The notes under the pieces: model-generated
What the model was told of the DNA's origin: nothing
What the model saw: only the letters and a program-made list of their open reading frames with translations
The model's database searches: none
DNA from: JAIPEI01 sp964443135
GTDB lineage: Bacteria > Desulfobacterota > DSM-4660 > Desulfatiglandales > HGW-15
Direction of reading: 5' to 3'
DNA: 64,000 nt
NCBI GenBank assembly: GCA_964443135.1
Contig: CAYUBQ010000002.1
Coordinates: 62,001-126,000 of the forward strand
Shown here: positions 1-9,700 of the stretch, in pieces
How positions within the stretch are numbered: position 1 is the stretch's first letter
How the letters are laid out: each line of letters opens with the position of its first letter
Position numbers and translations under genes: made by a program

Positions 1-2
1 AG

Positions 3-155
3 GCCTACAACCGGCTCGAGCCGGACGACTTCGAGGTGCGGTACCAGCTGGGGGAGCTCTACTTCGCGAACGAGCGGAAAGGTGCGGCCTTCAAGGAGTA
101 CCGGAAGACCCTGGGCCTGATCGACCGGAGGAAAAAGGCCGTCACTCCTCCTTGA
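3..155 (+). CDS. C-terminal fragment of a TPR-like protein (5' end outside window)
   Basis: An open frame enters from the left edge and ends at TGA 153-155, giving about 50 residues. The pattern of small, aromatic and charged residues (for example YQLGELYFANE and AFKEYRKTLGLID) resembles one tetratricopeptide helix pair. The last 14 bases overlap the end of the convergent GH114-type lipoprotein gene. It could belong to any TPR protein. PelB also carries TPRs, but this frame runs opposite to the pel operon, so membership in that operon is not supported. Confidence 0.5.
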   Translation, partial: AYNRLEPDDFEVRYQLGELYFANERKGAAFKEYRKTLGLIDRRKKAVTPP

Positions 156-1164
156 CCTTCGCCTCGAAGTGCTCGAAGGCGTCGACGATGTCCAGATAGA
201 CGCCGTCGAACCCCGCGTCGACGATCCGGTCCAGGGCGGACGCCTCCCCGCCCATCAGGATGCGCCGCCACGCCTCCATCCAGTACTTCACCTTGTAGTT
301 GCCCGGCCAGTCCGGGTTCTCCTCCCCGAGCCAGGGCGGGGGGGAGCTCTTCCACTCCGGCTTCCAGTAGGGCCGGTACTCCTCGGCCTCGCCGATGCTC
401 ATGTAGGCCAGCACGAAGCGGTTTCCCCCGCACGCCTTCTGCCGGAGCGCCGCGACCTCCCGGCGCGAGAAGGGGACGTCGCCGTGGAAGAAAGGATCGG
501 TGACGACCATGTCGTACCGGGTCTCCCGCACGGCGTCCACGAAGGCGTCCCGGTCGGTGTAGCTGCACATGTTCAGGAGGTAGAGGAAGTTCTCGGCCTC
601 CGCCGGCGAGGAAAGGGGGCGGCAGTGGTGTCGAAACGGGCGGGCCGGGTGGGCGGGAATGCGGTCCAGGGCCCGGCTGGTCGCGGCGAAGCCGATGTAT
701 CCCCGCCCGCTGTTGAGCCGGTAGGAGCGCTCGACCTGCTCCCGGCTCCGGCAGTAGTCCGTCACCAGGACCAGAAGGCCGCTTTGCTGCGCCACCGCCA
801 GAAGCCCGTTCAGCCGGCGCCGGACCGCCTCCGGCGTGGGTCGGCCCAAGCCGCCGTACCCGAAGAACAGGCTCTCCTGGCCCACGCCGTCGACGGCCGC
901 CACGTACCGGGCCGACACCCGGTCCCCGGGGTCCCCGCCCTCGGTCAGGAGCTGGAGCCCGTTCTGGGGCACCACGAGGAACCCGGGCCGCTGCTCCCGG
1001 GCGTAGGCGCCGATGCGCACCACCAGGTCCCGCATCTCCGCGCGGTAGTCGCGGGGCCTGCTGCCCTCGGGCTCGTCCTTACGCGGGGCCTCGCGCGTGC
1101 AGCCCCCCAGGAGGAGCAGGGAGAGAAACAGGACACAGCTCGTGGGGAAAGCGATCGCTCGCAT
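142..1164 (-). CDS. Lipoprotein of the GH114 / endo-alpha-1,4-polygalactosaminidase-like family
   Basis: The 340-residue product starts with a lipoprotein signal peptide (hydrophobic stretch, LLGGC lipobox, Cys22). The remainder reads as the TM1410/GH114 family: a beta-barrel-like region with VVTDPFFHG, the acidic VLAYMSIGEAEEYRPYW segment and the terminal DGVYLDIVDAFEHF, where family active-site acids lie. The PelA hydrolase domain belongs to this family. As the last gene of the pelDEFG operon (88 bp after pelG), it probably trims or processes the secreted galactosamine-type polymer outside the inner membrane. There is no PelA deacetylase domain, so it is at most a partial PelA equivalent. 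An AAGGA ribosome site precedes the ATG. Family assignment is firm; substrate is inferred from context. Confidence 0.82.
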   Translation of the reverse strand: MRAIAFPTSCVLFLSLLLLGGCTREAPRKDEPEGSRPRDYRAEMRDLVVRIGAYAREQRPGFLVVPQNGLQLLTEGGDPGDRVSARYVAAVDGVGQESLFFGYGGLGRPTPEAVRRRLNGLLAVAQQSGLLVLVTDYCRSREQVERSYRLNSGRGYIGFAATSRALDRIPAHPARPFRHHCRPLSSPAEAENFLYLLNMCSYTDRDAFVDAVRETRYDMVVTDPFFHGDVPFSRREVAALRQKACGGNRFVLAYMSIGEAEEYRPYWKPEWKSSPPPWLGEENPDWPGNYKVKYWMEAWRRILMGGEASALDRIVDAGFDGVYLDIVDAFEHFEAKVKEE

Positions 1165-1252
1165 GGTTCACGGTCCTTGGGGTGGTCTTGTCCGGGGAAC
1201 GTATGGTTTCGTCATCCCCGCGTGTGGATCCTGTCCTTTTTGACCCTCGAGG

Positions 1253-2644
1253 TCAACCTGTTTCGGCGCTGCCCTGCACACGCAGGTCCGAGGCCCGTCG
1301 AAACACCTGGTACTCCAGGCCTCCCACGGTCCGGTTCACGAGGAAGAAACCGGCCGCAGCGGCCGTCAAGGAGGCGGCCAGGAAGCCGGTCCCGTGGAAT
1401 CGCCAGCCCGCCTCGATGGAGAGCAGGGTGAAGACGGCGTTCAGCAGGCAGAACAGCCCGTTCAGCCTCAGCAGGAGGCCGTACTCGTCGAGGTACTGGA
1501 TGATGAGAAAGTAGAAGAAGTAGAGGGAGAAGAAGATGGTGCCGGTCAGCAGGTAGTGGAACACGAAGGGGTTGGACCACGGGATGGGGACGATGCCGAT
1601 GTAGACCAGGAAGAGGACGAGCATGCAGGCCCCGCCGTAGAACAGGAACAGGGAGGAGGAGGTCTGGGCGATCCCGCCGAACAGCTTCTCCTTCTCCACG
1701 GCCAGCTCCCGAAAGGGGAAGTTGTTCGAGAGCTTGAAGATGAACCGCTCGTAAGGGCCGTTGATGCTCCTCTTGATGCCCTTGTAGATGATCAGGGAGC
1801 CGACCATCATGATGGTCAGGGCCACGAAGAACGGAAAGTCGTACTCCCCGTAGAAGTGAAACACCCCGTCCACGGACTTCCCGGTGGCCGGGTGAAACCA
1901 GAAGAGGATCTTGTCCACCCAGAACCCGAACATGAACAGGAATGCGGACAGACCGATCCGCCCGGCCTGGGCCCGTTTCAGGAAGGCGTCGTCCAGGCGG
2001 ACCTCCGCGCGGAGGTAGAGCTTTACCACGTAGGAGTACCCGCCCGCCGCCGGGATCGCCACGCCGATGGAGAAGAAGAGGAGCAGGGCCTGGGTCTCCG
2101 TCATGCGGGTGGCCCCGAAGAGGATCAGGGTGGTCCCCATGCCGAGCCCGAACAGCTTCAGGAGCAGACGCTCGCGGCGCACCGAGCTGAGGACCGTGCC
2201 GATGCACCAGAACAGGCTCAGAACGGCGGTGAGACCGATGAAGGTGATCTTGAGGTTCACGTCGATGGAGGAGAACGGCACCACCAGCACGGCGGCGAGC
2301 AAAAGGGCCAGCACGGTCACCAGGATGGTCAGGACCATGAGGCTGTTGACGATGTCGTGAAACGTCCCCAGGTAAACCTTGTCCGCCATGTGGCGGGTGA
2401 ACAGGGTGTGAAAGGGGGAGGTGAGGACGAGAGAGAGGGCGGTCGCATAGGTGACGAGGAGGTAAAAGAGCACGGGAGCGCGGCTCGTCATCAGGTGAAC
2501 GGTGACGCCCATCACGGCCAGGCAGAAGATGGTGAGAAACCACGCGCCCACCGCCTCGAAGGAGTCCAGCGACTCCTCGAGGAGGAGCCTGGTCATGGAG
2601 GGCCGGCGCTTCAGCCGCTCAACCAGCCGTACGATATCGCCCAT
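1253..2644 (-). CDS. pelG: Pel exopolysaccharide export membrane protein PelG
   Basis: The 463-residue polytopic membrane protein has about twelve hydrophobic segments. A characteristic start region (SFEAVGAWFLTIFCLAVMG) is followed by motifs typical of PelG, such as SPFHTLFTRHMADKVYLG and the FWVDKILFWFHP segment. Length matches known PelG proteins (about 456). PelG is a MOP/MATE-like transporter that moves the growing Pel polymer across the inner membrane together with PelD, PelE and PelF. Its ATG lies 26 bp inside the end of pelF, so the two genes are translationally coupled. Assignment is supported by the intact D-E-F-G order. Confidence 0.93.
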   Translation of the reverse strand: MGDIVRLVERLKRRPSMTRLLLEESLDSFEAVGAWFLTIFCLAVMGVTVHLMTSRAPVLFYLLVTYATALSLVLTSPFHTLFTRHMADKVYLGTFHDIVNSLMVLTILVTVLALLLAAVLVVPFSSIDVNLKITFIGLTAVLSLFWCIGTVLSSVRRERLLLKLFGLGMGTTLILFGATRMTETQALLLFFSIGVAIPAAGGYSYVVKLYLRAEVRLDDAFLKRAQAGRIGLSAFLFMFGFWVDKILFWFHPATGKSVDGVFHFYGEYDFPFFVALTIMMVGSLIIYKGIKRSINGPYERFIFKLSNNFPFRELAVEKEKLFGGIAQTSSSLFLFYGGACMLVLFLVYIGIVPIPWSNPFVFHYLLTGTIFFSLYFFYFLIIQYLDEYGLLLRLNGLFCLLNAVFTLLSIEAGWRFHGTGFLAASLTAAAAGFFLVNRTVGGLEYQVFRRASDLRVQGSAETG

Positions 2645-4097
2645 GCATGAGCTCCCGGTAGAGGTCCCGGTACCGCTTCAGGACCAGGTCTTCGCCGTAT
2701 CGGTTCTCGATCCGGCGGATGCCGTTCTCCGCCATGCGATCGGCTGCGGTCTCGTCCCGGAGCACGGCGAGGGCGGCCTCCGCGATCCCCTCGGCGTCCA
2801 TGACGCGGCGCACCGAGCCCGCCTCTCCGATCCCGTCCCCTTCCCCGAGGAGGAGCTCGCGACAGGCGCCCACGTCGGTGGCCACCACGGGGAGGCCGCT
2901 CGCCATGGCCTCCATGACGGCCAGGGGCATGGCCTCCTTGACGCTGGTGAGGAGGAGGACGTCCATCTCCCGGTAGTAGGGGATCACGTCGGCGGGGCCG
3001 GTGAAGGTGAGGGTCTCACCCAGACCGAGCATCTTCACCAGGTCCCTGCACTCCTGGTAGTAGCCGGGCTGGTCGTCGGTGGGGCCGACGGCGAGGGCTC
3101 GGACGTCCGGCAGGGCCTGCCGGATGAGTGCCACCACCTGGATGAAGGTCTTGATGTCCTTGACGGCGTCCACCCGCCCGACGAACCCCACGGTCGGCGG
3201 CCGGGTCCTGCACCGCTCCCGTCTCGCCTCCAGGAACCGCGGGATGTCGATCCCGTTCGGGATCACCTGGATGCGCTCCGGGTCCGCGCCGTACTCCTCC
3301 TCCAGCCTGCGGTTCCCCTCGAACAGGGTGACGATCCGGTCGCAGGCGTTGTACTGCCACAGGCAGAGGGCGGTGAAGCTGTCGATCCACATCTCCTTCA
3401 GGTAGGCGTCGTCCAGCCACTCGCTCTTGAGCAGCTCCATCTCCCGCTCCTGGAGGTAGATGCCGTGCTCCGTGATCAGGCCGGCCCGGTCGTCGAGCAC
3501 GGCCTTGAGGCAGGTCACCAGGCCCCCGTAGCCCGTCCCCGGGGAGTGATAGACCGCGGCCTCCGGGATCCGGGGCAAAATCGTGAGGAGGCGGTAGAGG
3601 ATCAGGTGGATGTTTCGAACGTTGTAGAAGTACTTCAGGAACCCCGCGTCCCCCCGGAACTCCTCGTAGAGGCGGGTGAGCAGGGAGAACGCGGGCTCGT
3701 CCTGGAAGAAGTTCCGAAAAACGCCGGGGGAGAGCTCGAAGATCACCTCGCGGAGGGTCTCGATGCTCCCGTCGGAGAGCCTCCCCTCCTTCCACTCCGT
3801 CATCAGGCGGTAAAGCCCTTCGGAGAGGGCGGCCCATCGTTTCCGGGAGATTTTCAGGGGCGCGGACGCCTCGATCTCGGTGCAGTCGAAAATGTCGAAC
3901 TCCTGGTACGACACGACGTTTTCCGGGAGCCGGTATCTCCGATCCTCCGCCTTCTTCTCCTCGGCGACGAGGGCCACCACGGCGAACGAGAGCTCCTCGA
4001 GGTTCTCCATGAGCCACTGGAGCCACGAGGAGACCCCGCCCGTGACGTAGGGGTAGCTTCCCTCTACAACCAGGCAGATGTCAGCACTCTTCGCCAT
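2619..4097 (-). CDS. pelF: Pel polysaccharide glycosyltransferase PelF (GT4)
   Basis: PelF is the cytosolic glycosyltransferase that polymerises Pel, using UDP-activated sugar in studied systems. The N-terminus (DICLVVEGSYPYVTGGVSSW) is the hallmark of PelF. The C-terminal Rossmann half has VGFVGRVDAVKDIKTF and the retaining GT4 E-x7-E element KEAMPLAVMEAMASG. The length of 492 residues is close to the usual 507. The frame is open further upstream, but ATG 4097 is chosen because the conserved N-terminus begins there. It overlaps the end of pelE by 34 bp and is overlapped by pelG. Confidence 0.95.
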   Translation of the reverse strand: MAKSADICLVVEGSYPYVTGGVSSWLQWLMENLEELSFAVVALVAEEKKAEDRRYRLPENVVSYQEFDIFDCTEIEASAPLKISRKRWAALSEGLYRLMTEWKEGRLSDGSIETLREVIFELSPGVFRNFFQDEPAFSLLTRLYEEFRGDAGFLKYFYNVRNIHLILYRLLTILPRIPEAAVYHSPGTGYGGLVTCLKAVLDDRAGLITEHGIYLQEREMELLKSEWLDDAYLKEMWIDSFTALCLWQYNACDRIVTLFEGNRRLEEEYGADPERIQVIPNGIDIPRFLEARRERCRTRPPTVGFVGRVDAVKDIKTFIQVVALIRQALPDVRALAVGPTDDQPGYYQECRDLVKMLGLGETLTFTGPADVIPYYREMDVLLLTSVKEAMPLAVMEAMASGLPVVATDVGACRELLLGEGDGIGEAGSVRRVMDAEGIAEAALAVLRDETAADRMAENGIRRIENRYGEDLVLKRYRDLYRELMHGRYRTAG

Positions 4098-5077
4098 GCG
4101 CTTGCCGCCTCTTTGACGCGGTCCGGGATGAACACCCCGCCCCCCGATTCGATGAGCAGGTAGAGGTCCTGGAACGTGTCGTAGTTCCTGCTTCGGAACG
4201 CCAGCTCGAACTCGTAGCTGATCCACTTGGGGAAGTAGTAGTCGCCCGTTGCCCGGGCCTGCCGGTAGATCATGTCCGCCTCCTCGACCCGGTCCGCCTC
4301 GAGCAGGTAGCGGACGGCGAAGAGGGCGTCGTCCTCGGTCTTGCCCCGGTGAAAGGCCCGGATGGCGCAGTCGCAGGCCTTGGAGGCGTAGAACGGCTTC
4401 ATCACCGGATCGGCCAGATCGAGGTAGCTGATCTCATGGTACAGGTTGGCCAGGTGGACCAGGTCCGAGGGGCCCGTCTCGGGCGAGGCCTCCAGCTGGT
4501 TGATCTCGTGGAGGATCTTGTCCATCTTCTTGTTCAGGACGTCGATGGCCATGAGCACGACGCTCTGGTGCGGGCTCAGCCGGACGATGTACTTCAGGAG
4601 GCCCGACTTGGTGGCGGACCAGTCCATGTCCCCGATGAGGCCGACCATCTTCAGCCCCTGGCTTCTCGTCAGCCCCCGGATGAGCAGGGCCTCGGAAACG
4701 GGCATGGTGCGGCCCTCGAACGACCTCTGGAGGACCAGAAGGACGTCCTGGTTGACCTTGTGAAACGACTCGGACCGGACCGGGTGGATCGGGTAGAACC
4801 GCAGGAAGAGGCAGAAGAAGAGGGCCGAGGCCGGCCCGATGACCGGAATGGCGGAGACGACCACCAGAAACGCGAGGAACCCGCGGTTCATCACACGCTT
4901 TCGGAGCATCCTGTCGGTCCCCATCAGGAGGCCGTTGATCAGCACGGTCAGCCCGACGGCCGTGGCGTGGGAAAGGAAGAACCCCGCCAGCTCGGTGTGC
5001 CCCGAAATGCCTCCCAGGAGGAAGTAGGCCGAGGAAAGCTCCGTGACGGTCCAGTAGACATAGAGCTTGTACTTCAC
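4064..5077 (-). CDS. pelE: Pel biosynthesis inner-membrane TPR protein PelE
   Basis: The 337-residue protein starts at GTG 5077, which overlaps the pelD stop as GTGA. The first half holds hydrophobic segments (around residues 10-65 and 75-100). The second half is a helical repeat region (LANLYHEISYLDLADPVMKPFY, DDALFAVRYLLEADRVEEADMIYRQA) of tetratricopeptide type. This layout and length match PelE, an inner-membrane component of the PelDEFG synthase complex. The sequence alone would be hard to name; the call rests on its fixed position between pelD and pelF. Confidence 0.88.
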   Translation of the reverse strand: MKYKLYVYWTVTELSSAYFLLGGISGHTELAGFFLSHATAVGLTVLINGLLMGTDRMLRKRVMNRGFLAFLVVVSAIPVIGPASALFFCLFLRFYPIHPVRSESFHKVNQDVLLVLQRSFEGRTMPVSEALLIRGLTRSQGLKMVGLIGDMDWSATKSGLLKYIVRLSPHQSVVLMAIDVLNKKMDKILHEINQLEASPETGPSDLVHLANLYHEISYLDLADPVMKPFYASKACDCAIRAFHRGKTEDDALFAVRYLLEADRVEEADMIYRQARATGDYYFPKWISYEFELAFRSRNYDTFQDLYLLIESGGGVFIPDRVKEAASAWRRVLTSAWL

Positions 5078-6300
5078 GCCGGCACCTCGGGCTTCCCGGG
5101 CCATGCGGGCGCCGACTCGAAGGCGAGCTCCGGGTGGGCCCGGGACAGCCGCCTGATCACGTAGGGGACGTTCGCCTCCGCGGCCATGGCCAGGCAGAGG
5201 GTCAGCTCGTCTTCGCCGGTCATCACCAGCATGTCGTAGAGCCGCAGGGAGGACGCGAGGGCCCTCGCCCGCTCCTCGGTGACGGGTCCGGTGACGCGCA
5301 GGACCGCATAGGGGAGCCCGTAGCGGCGGTACCGGGCCGTGGTCCGGGCCATGACGCGCTCGCCCTCCTCCCGCTTGTACACGAGGACCGACGAGAAGAC
5401 GCTCATGGGAAGGAGCTCCTCCAGGTGGAGGCGGTTCTCGATCAGGACCTTGATCCAGTGGGCGGCGATCTTGAGCAGGTTGATCACGTTGTCGGAGAGG
5501 TTGATGAACCGGATCTCCTCCAGCAGGAGGACGTACCGGAGCGCCCCGGCCTGGGAGAGGATGGGAACGGCCATGACCAGCCGGTTCTCGATCTCCTTGG
5601 GGACGACCACCTCCTGCTCCGTGGCGGCGACCTTGATGATCTCCGGCATCTCTTCGGTCTTCCACTCGAGCGTGTCCGGAAGAGACGTCCCTCCGAAGGA
5701 GACGGCACGGACGAAGGTGCCGCTTCCCCGGGGCTCGAAGAGGCTCGACTTCTCCACGTGGCAGTGGGAGTGGAGGACGTAGAGGATCTCGTTGAAGAAG
5801 GCGTCCCGCTCCGGGATCTCCTCCAGGCGCCTCAGGGCCTGGTACATGATCCTCGGAGACTCCATGTCCACGAGGACATCCTGGAAGGCGTCCTGGAGAG
5901 CCCGGTCCCTCTCGGAGAGCTCGATGGTCACCCGCTCCAGCCGCTTGCGCAGGATGGTGTTGGTCAGCTCGGTCCCCAGGACCCTCCTGTCCGTCCCGGT
6001 CCGCACGAACCCGATGAGGAGGAGCGCGGTGACGAAGAAGGTGACCTCGAGGTAGCGCCCGGCGAGGAACCCGGGCAGACCGGCGCCCATGTCGGCGAAG
6101 AGGAGAGCCGCCGTTCCCGCCGCGGCCCCGATCATTCCCCGGACGCCGTAGTAGAGAGCGAGCGCCAGCCCCACGAAGGCCGTGACCAGGAAGTAGAGCT
6201 CCAGCCCGAGGATTTCTTCCCTTCGCAGGATCAGGACGGTGCCGTAGAAGAGGACGATCTCTCCCAGGAACGCCGTTTGTTTCCATTTCGAAGACGACAT
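5074..6300 (-). CDS. pelD: Cyclic-di-GMP-binding Pel regulator PelD
   Basis: PelD (408 residues) has about four transmembrane helices in the first 120 residues, a GAF domain in the middle (about 150-300) and a degenerate GGDEF domain at the end. The catalytic motif is replaced by GEDEL (362-366). RLYD (353-356) lies five residues upstream, the exact spacing of the inhibitory RxxD site that binds c-di-GMP in Pseudomonas PelD. It should therefore be a c-di-GMP receptor rather than a cyclase, activating polymer synthesis post-translationally. It is 57 bp downstream of a STAS-domain gene and overlaps pelE. Confidence 0.93.
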   Translation of the reverse strand: MSSSKWKQTAFLGEIVLFYGTVLILRREEILGLELYFLVTAFVGLALALYYGVRGMIGAAAGTAALLFADMGAGLPGFLAGRYLEVTFFVTALLLIGFVRTGTDRRVLGTELTNTILRKRLERVTIELSERDRALQDAFQDVLVDMESPRIMYQALRRLEEIPERDAFFNEILYVLHSHCHVEKSSLFEPRGSGTFVRAVSFGGTSLPDTLEWKTEEMPEIIKVAATEQEVVVPKEIENRLVMAVPILSQAGALRYVLLLEEIRFINLSDNVINLLKIAAHWIKVLIENRLHLEELLPMSVFSSVLVYKREEGERVMARTTARYRRYGLPYAVLRVTGPVTEERARALASSLRLYDMLVMTGEDELTLCLAMAAEANVPYVIRRLSRAHPELAFESAPAWPGKPEVPA

Positions 6301-6357
6301 GCACCCGCTCCGGCCGGTTCGTTCGCGTCACGGCCTCTGTCCGGGGGTCGAACCGAA

Positions 6358-6699
6358 TCAGGCGGCAAACGCCCGGACGGCTTCTTCCCTGCTCTCGAAG
6401 ATACGGAAGACCTGGTCCATGCGCACCACCTTGAACAGGTCCTGCACCTGGCTGGAGACGCTGCACAGGAGCAGGTCCCCCCGGCCCTCATCCTTCACCT
6501 TTCGGAGGCAGGAGAGGAGGGCGCCGCAGCCCGAGCTGTCCACAAAGATCAGCCCGGACATGTCGAACACCACCTGCCTGTGCTGTTCCAGGATCGGCGC
6601 GACCTCGTTCTTGAACTCCTGGCTGTTGCCGGCGTCCAGGGTGTCGCCGGGGATCATCACCAACGTGACCTCCCCGGCGGGCTCCGTCCGAAGCTCCAT
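6358..6699 (-). CDS. STAS-domain anti-sigma-factor antagonist (RsbV/SpoIIAA type)
   Basis: The 113-residue protein is a single STAS domain. The phosphorylation loop is visible at about residues 46-62 (FDMSGLIFVDSSGCGALLS), with the acceptor serine in the DSSG segment. In RsbV/SpoIIAA systems such a protein is phosphorylated by an HATPase kinase and dephosphorylated by a PP2C phosphatase, and in its unphosphorylated form binds a partner. Both activities appear in the gene just upstream (32 bp gap), and pelD follows 57 bp downstream. AAGGAGG precedes ATG 6699. The target (anti-sigma factor, PelD or another protein) cannot be seen. Confidence 0.9.
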   Translation of the reverse strand: MELRTEPAGEVTLVMIPGDTLDAGNSQEFKNEVAPILEQHRQVVFDMSGLIFVDSSGCGALLSCLRKVKDEGRGDLLLCSVSSQVQDLFKVVRMDQVFRIFESREEAVRAFAA

Positions 6700-6731
6700 C
6701 CGACCCTCCTTCCGCGTGTGCACCGGTCCCG

Positions 6732-9700
6732 CTATGTCGGAAGCGGACGCTTCTTCACGAGCCGGACCTGGTTGGTTCCGTCGGGCGCGCGGGAGTACGT
6801 CACGCCGTCCATGTAGTTTTCCATGATGATCAGACCGAAGCCGTGGTCCCGGATCGGGTCGGCGGGGGCCGAACCCTCCTCCGCGCCCAGGAACGGCTTT
6901 CCCCAGTGGTGGAGGGTGAACTCCCACCGGTCGGCAAACACCTCCGCCGACAGCTGAATGCGTCCCGAGGGATCCTCCTCGTAGGCGTGCTTCACGATGT
7001 TGGAGACGGCCTCGTTCAGCGAGATCCCGATCTGCCACTGGGTGTCCTCGTGCGTCCCCTCCAGGCCGCCGGACGTGCACGCACGCCGGACGAAGTGGCG
7101 GAGCGTGTCCAGCTCGTCGAGCCGGCTCTCGAGCTCCAGATCCATCCGGGAAAGCGGTTCGCCCCCCCGTTCCCCGCCGATCTTGACAGCCACGCAGGTG
7201 AGGTCGTCCAGGAACGTCCGGATGTGGGAAAACGCCGTCACGGTGTCCCGGACCTTCTCGATGACCTGCTCCACGGGGAGCCGGGCCGCCTCTTCGATGC
7301 AGCGGGAGAGCCGCTCCCGGCCGAAGAGCCGTCCCCGCTCGTCCCGGGCCTCGGTGACACCGTCCGAGTAGAAGAAGAAGAGGTCCCCCTCCTCGAAGGG
7401 GACCGAGGCCTGCCGGTAGGTCTCGTTCATCCGGAAGCCCAGGGGGACGTTGTACCCCTCCAGCAGGGTCGTCTCGTCCGCGGCGGCCCGCACGTGAAGG
7501 GTTCGCGGGTGGCCGCAGTCCACGAAGTCGAGCCGGCGGGCGTCCAGGTCGAACCGCGCGTAGGTGAGGGTGACGAAGGCCTCCAGGTCGATGAGCTCCT
7601 CGACCATGCGATCGTGGACGCTCTGCACGATGTCCCCGGGGAGGGGCACCATGCAGGCGGGAGAGAGCATGGCGCTCAAGGCCTTGAGAAAGTGTCCCTT
7701 GGTCCCGGCGCCGAGGAGCGCAGCGGGGACCCCCTTCCCCATGACGTCGCCCACGATGAGATCGAAGACCCTGTCGGACAGGGAGATGAACTCGTAGAAA
7801 TCGCCGTCGATGCGCTGGGACGGGATGGTCATGGCGGCGATCCGGACCCCCTTCAGGTTCCTGGGCGGCGAGGCCAGGAGCAGGGTCTGCTGGATCTTGG
7901 AGCCGATCTCGATCTCCCGCTCCCGGGCCTTGGACAGGTCCCGCTCGGCGCGCTTCAGCTCGAGGATCTCGCCCAGCTGCTCGGCGACCACCTGGAGAAG
8001 CGTGCGTTCCTCCACGAGAAAGGGACCCTCGTCGCGCTCGGGGCGTTCCTCCTTGTAGAACACCTCGATGAGACCGGTTTTTCGTCCGTTGAGCTTCACC
8101 GGCCGGCTCAGACCCCACTCCGTCTCCCGGAACCCGGCCGAGCGGAACACCTGCTTCCCGTAAGTAATCCGCGCGCAGGCGATGTCGGGGTAGAGAAACG
8201 CGGGGGGAATGAGCTCCAGGATGCCGCGCAGGATGTCGATCGCACGGGCCTCCGGCCGGCCTTTGAGCCGCGAGATGGCGTACAGGCAGTAGACCTGCTT
8301 GTACCGCATGTCGAGCTCCTGCGTCCTCCGCCGAAGCGCCTCTTCGGCCTCCTTTCTCTCCGTGATGTCCCGCACGATGCCCAGGGCGTTCCAACGGCCC
8401 TTGACCTTGCCCGTCGACAGCGACAGCTCGATGGGGAACTCGGTCCCGTCCGAGCGGCGTGCGGCCAGCTCGCGGGTCCTTCCGATCATGGCGCCTTCGC
8501 CGTTCTCCTTCCAGGCCTGGACGGCCTCCGCATACTGCTCCCGGAACCTCTCCGGGGCCAGCAGGGTGTGGGCGTCCCGCCCCAGGGCCTCGTCCTCGGT
8601 GTAGCCGAACATGTACTCGGCGGACCGGTTCCAGTAGTTGATCACGCCGTCCTGGTCGACGGAGATGATGGCGTCCTGGGCGGCGCTGGCCAGGTTCCGG
8701 AACCGCTCCTCCACCTCCGCCCGGGCCTCCTCCGCCTCGCTGCGCTCGGTCACGTCCCGGAAGATGGCGCGCGTGGAGACCGGCCGCCCTTCCTCGAACC
8801 TGCAGTTGACGTTCCCCTCCACGACGACCCTCCGCCCGTCCTTGGCCAGAAAGACCGCCTCCAGGTCCCTGACGGACTTCCCCGAGAGCACCTCCTCGAA
8901 CGCATCCTTGCAGTGGGACAGGCTCTCCGGGGCGATGACGTCGAAGAGGTTCAGCTCGGATACCTCCTTCGCGGTGTAGCCGAGGGTCTTGGTCCACATC
9001 CGGTTGACGTACAGGAACCGTCCGTCGGAAGAAACCGAGTGGATCAGGTCGTTGGCGCTGTCGAAGAGATCCCGGAGCCGCTCCTCGCTCTCCTTGAGGG
9101 CGGTCTCGGTCCGCTTCCGCTCCTCGATCTCCTCTGTCAGACGGGCGTTGGCCACGGAGAGCTCCTGCGTCCGCTGCTTCACCCGCTCCTCCAGCTCCGC
9201 GTGCGCTTTCCGGAGGGCGGTCTCGGCCGCCTCCTTCTTCCGAAAGAGGAGGGCGTTCTCGATGGCCGCGGCCGCGGCGCCGCTCAGGGCCGTCAGCAGG
9301 TAGAGGTCGGACTTTCGAAAGCCGAAGGGCTTGTCCACCGAGTGCACGTACAGGGCGCCCATGGTCCGGGACTTGCTCACGAGAGGCACACACATGACGG
9401 ACTTGATCCGCTTGAGCTCCATGCTCTCGGGGAGGTCCTCGTCCTCCTCCTCGGTGTCGGCCATGATGACGGCCTTCCCCTCGGCGAGCGTCCGCCGCAC
9501 CACCGTGAGGCTGTACTCGGACCGCGAGTCCCCGTCCGGGAACTTGGAGCGGGTGGCGAGCTCCCTCAGCTCGCCGCTCTCCTCGTCGATCAGCAGGATG
9601 GCCATGGTGTCGCCGGACTCGAGCGTGGAGGACACCGACTCCACGATCTGGTACAGCAGACCCGACAGGTCCAGGGACTGCATCAGCAGGTTGGAGATCT

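Noticed and set aside
3..155. Left-edge TPR fragment as PelB
   Set aside because: It is on the opposite strand and converges on the pel operon end; TPR pattern alone is not specific.
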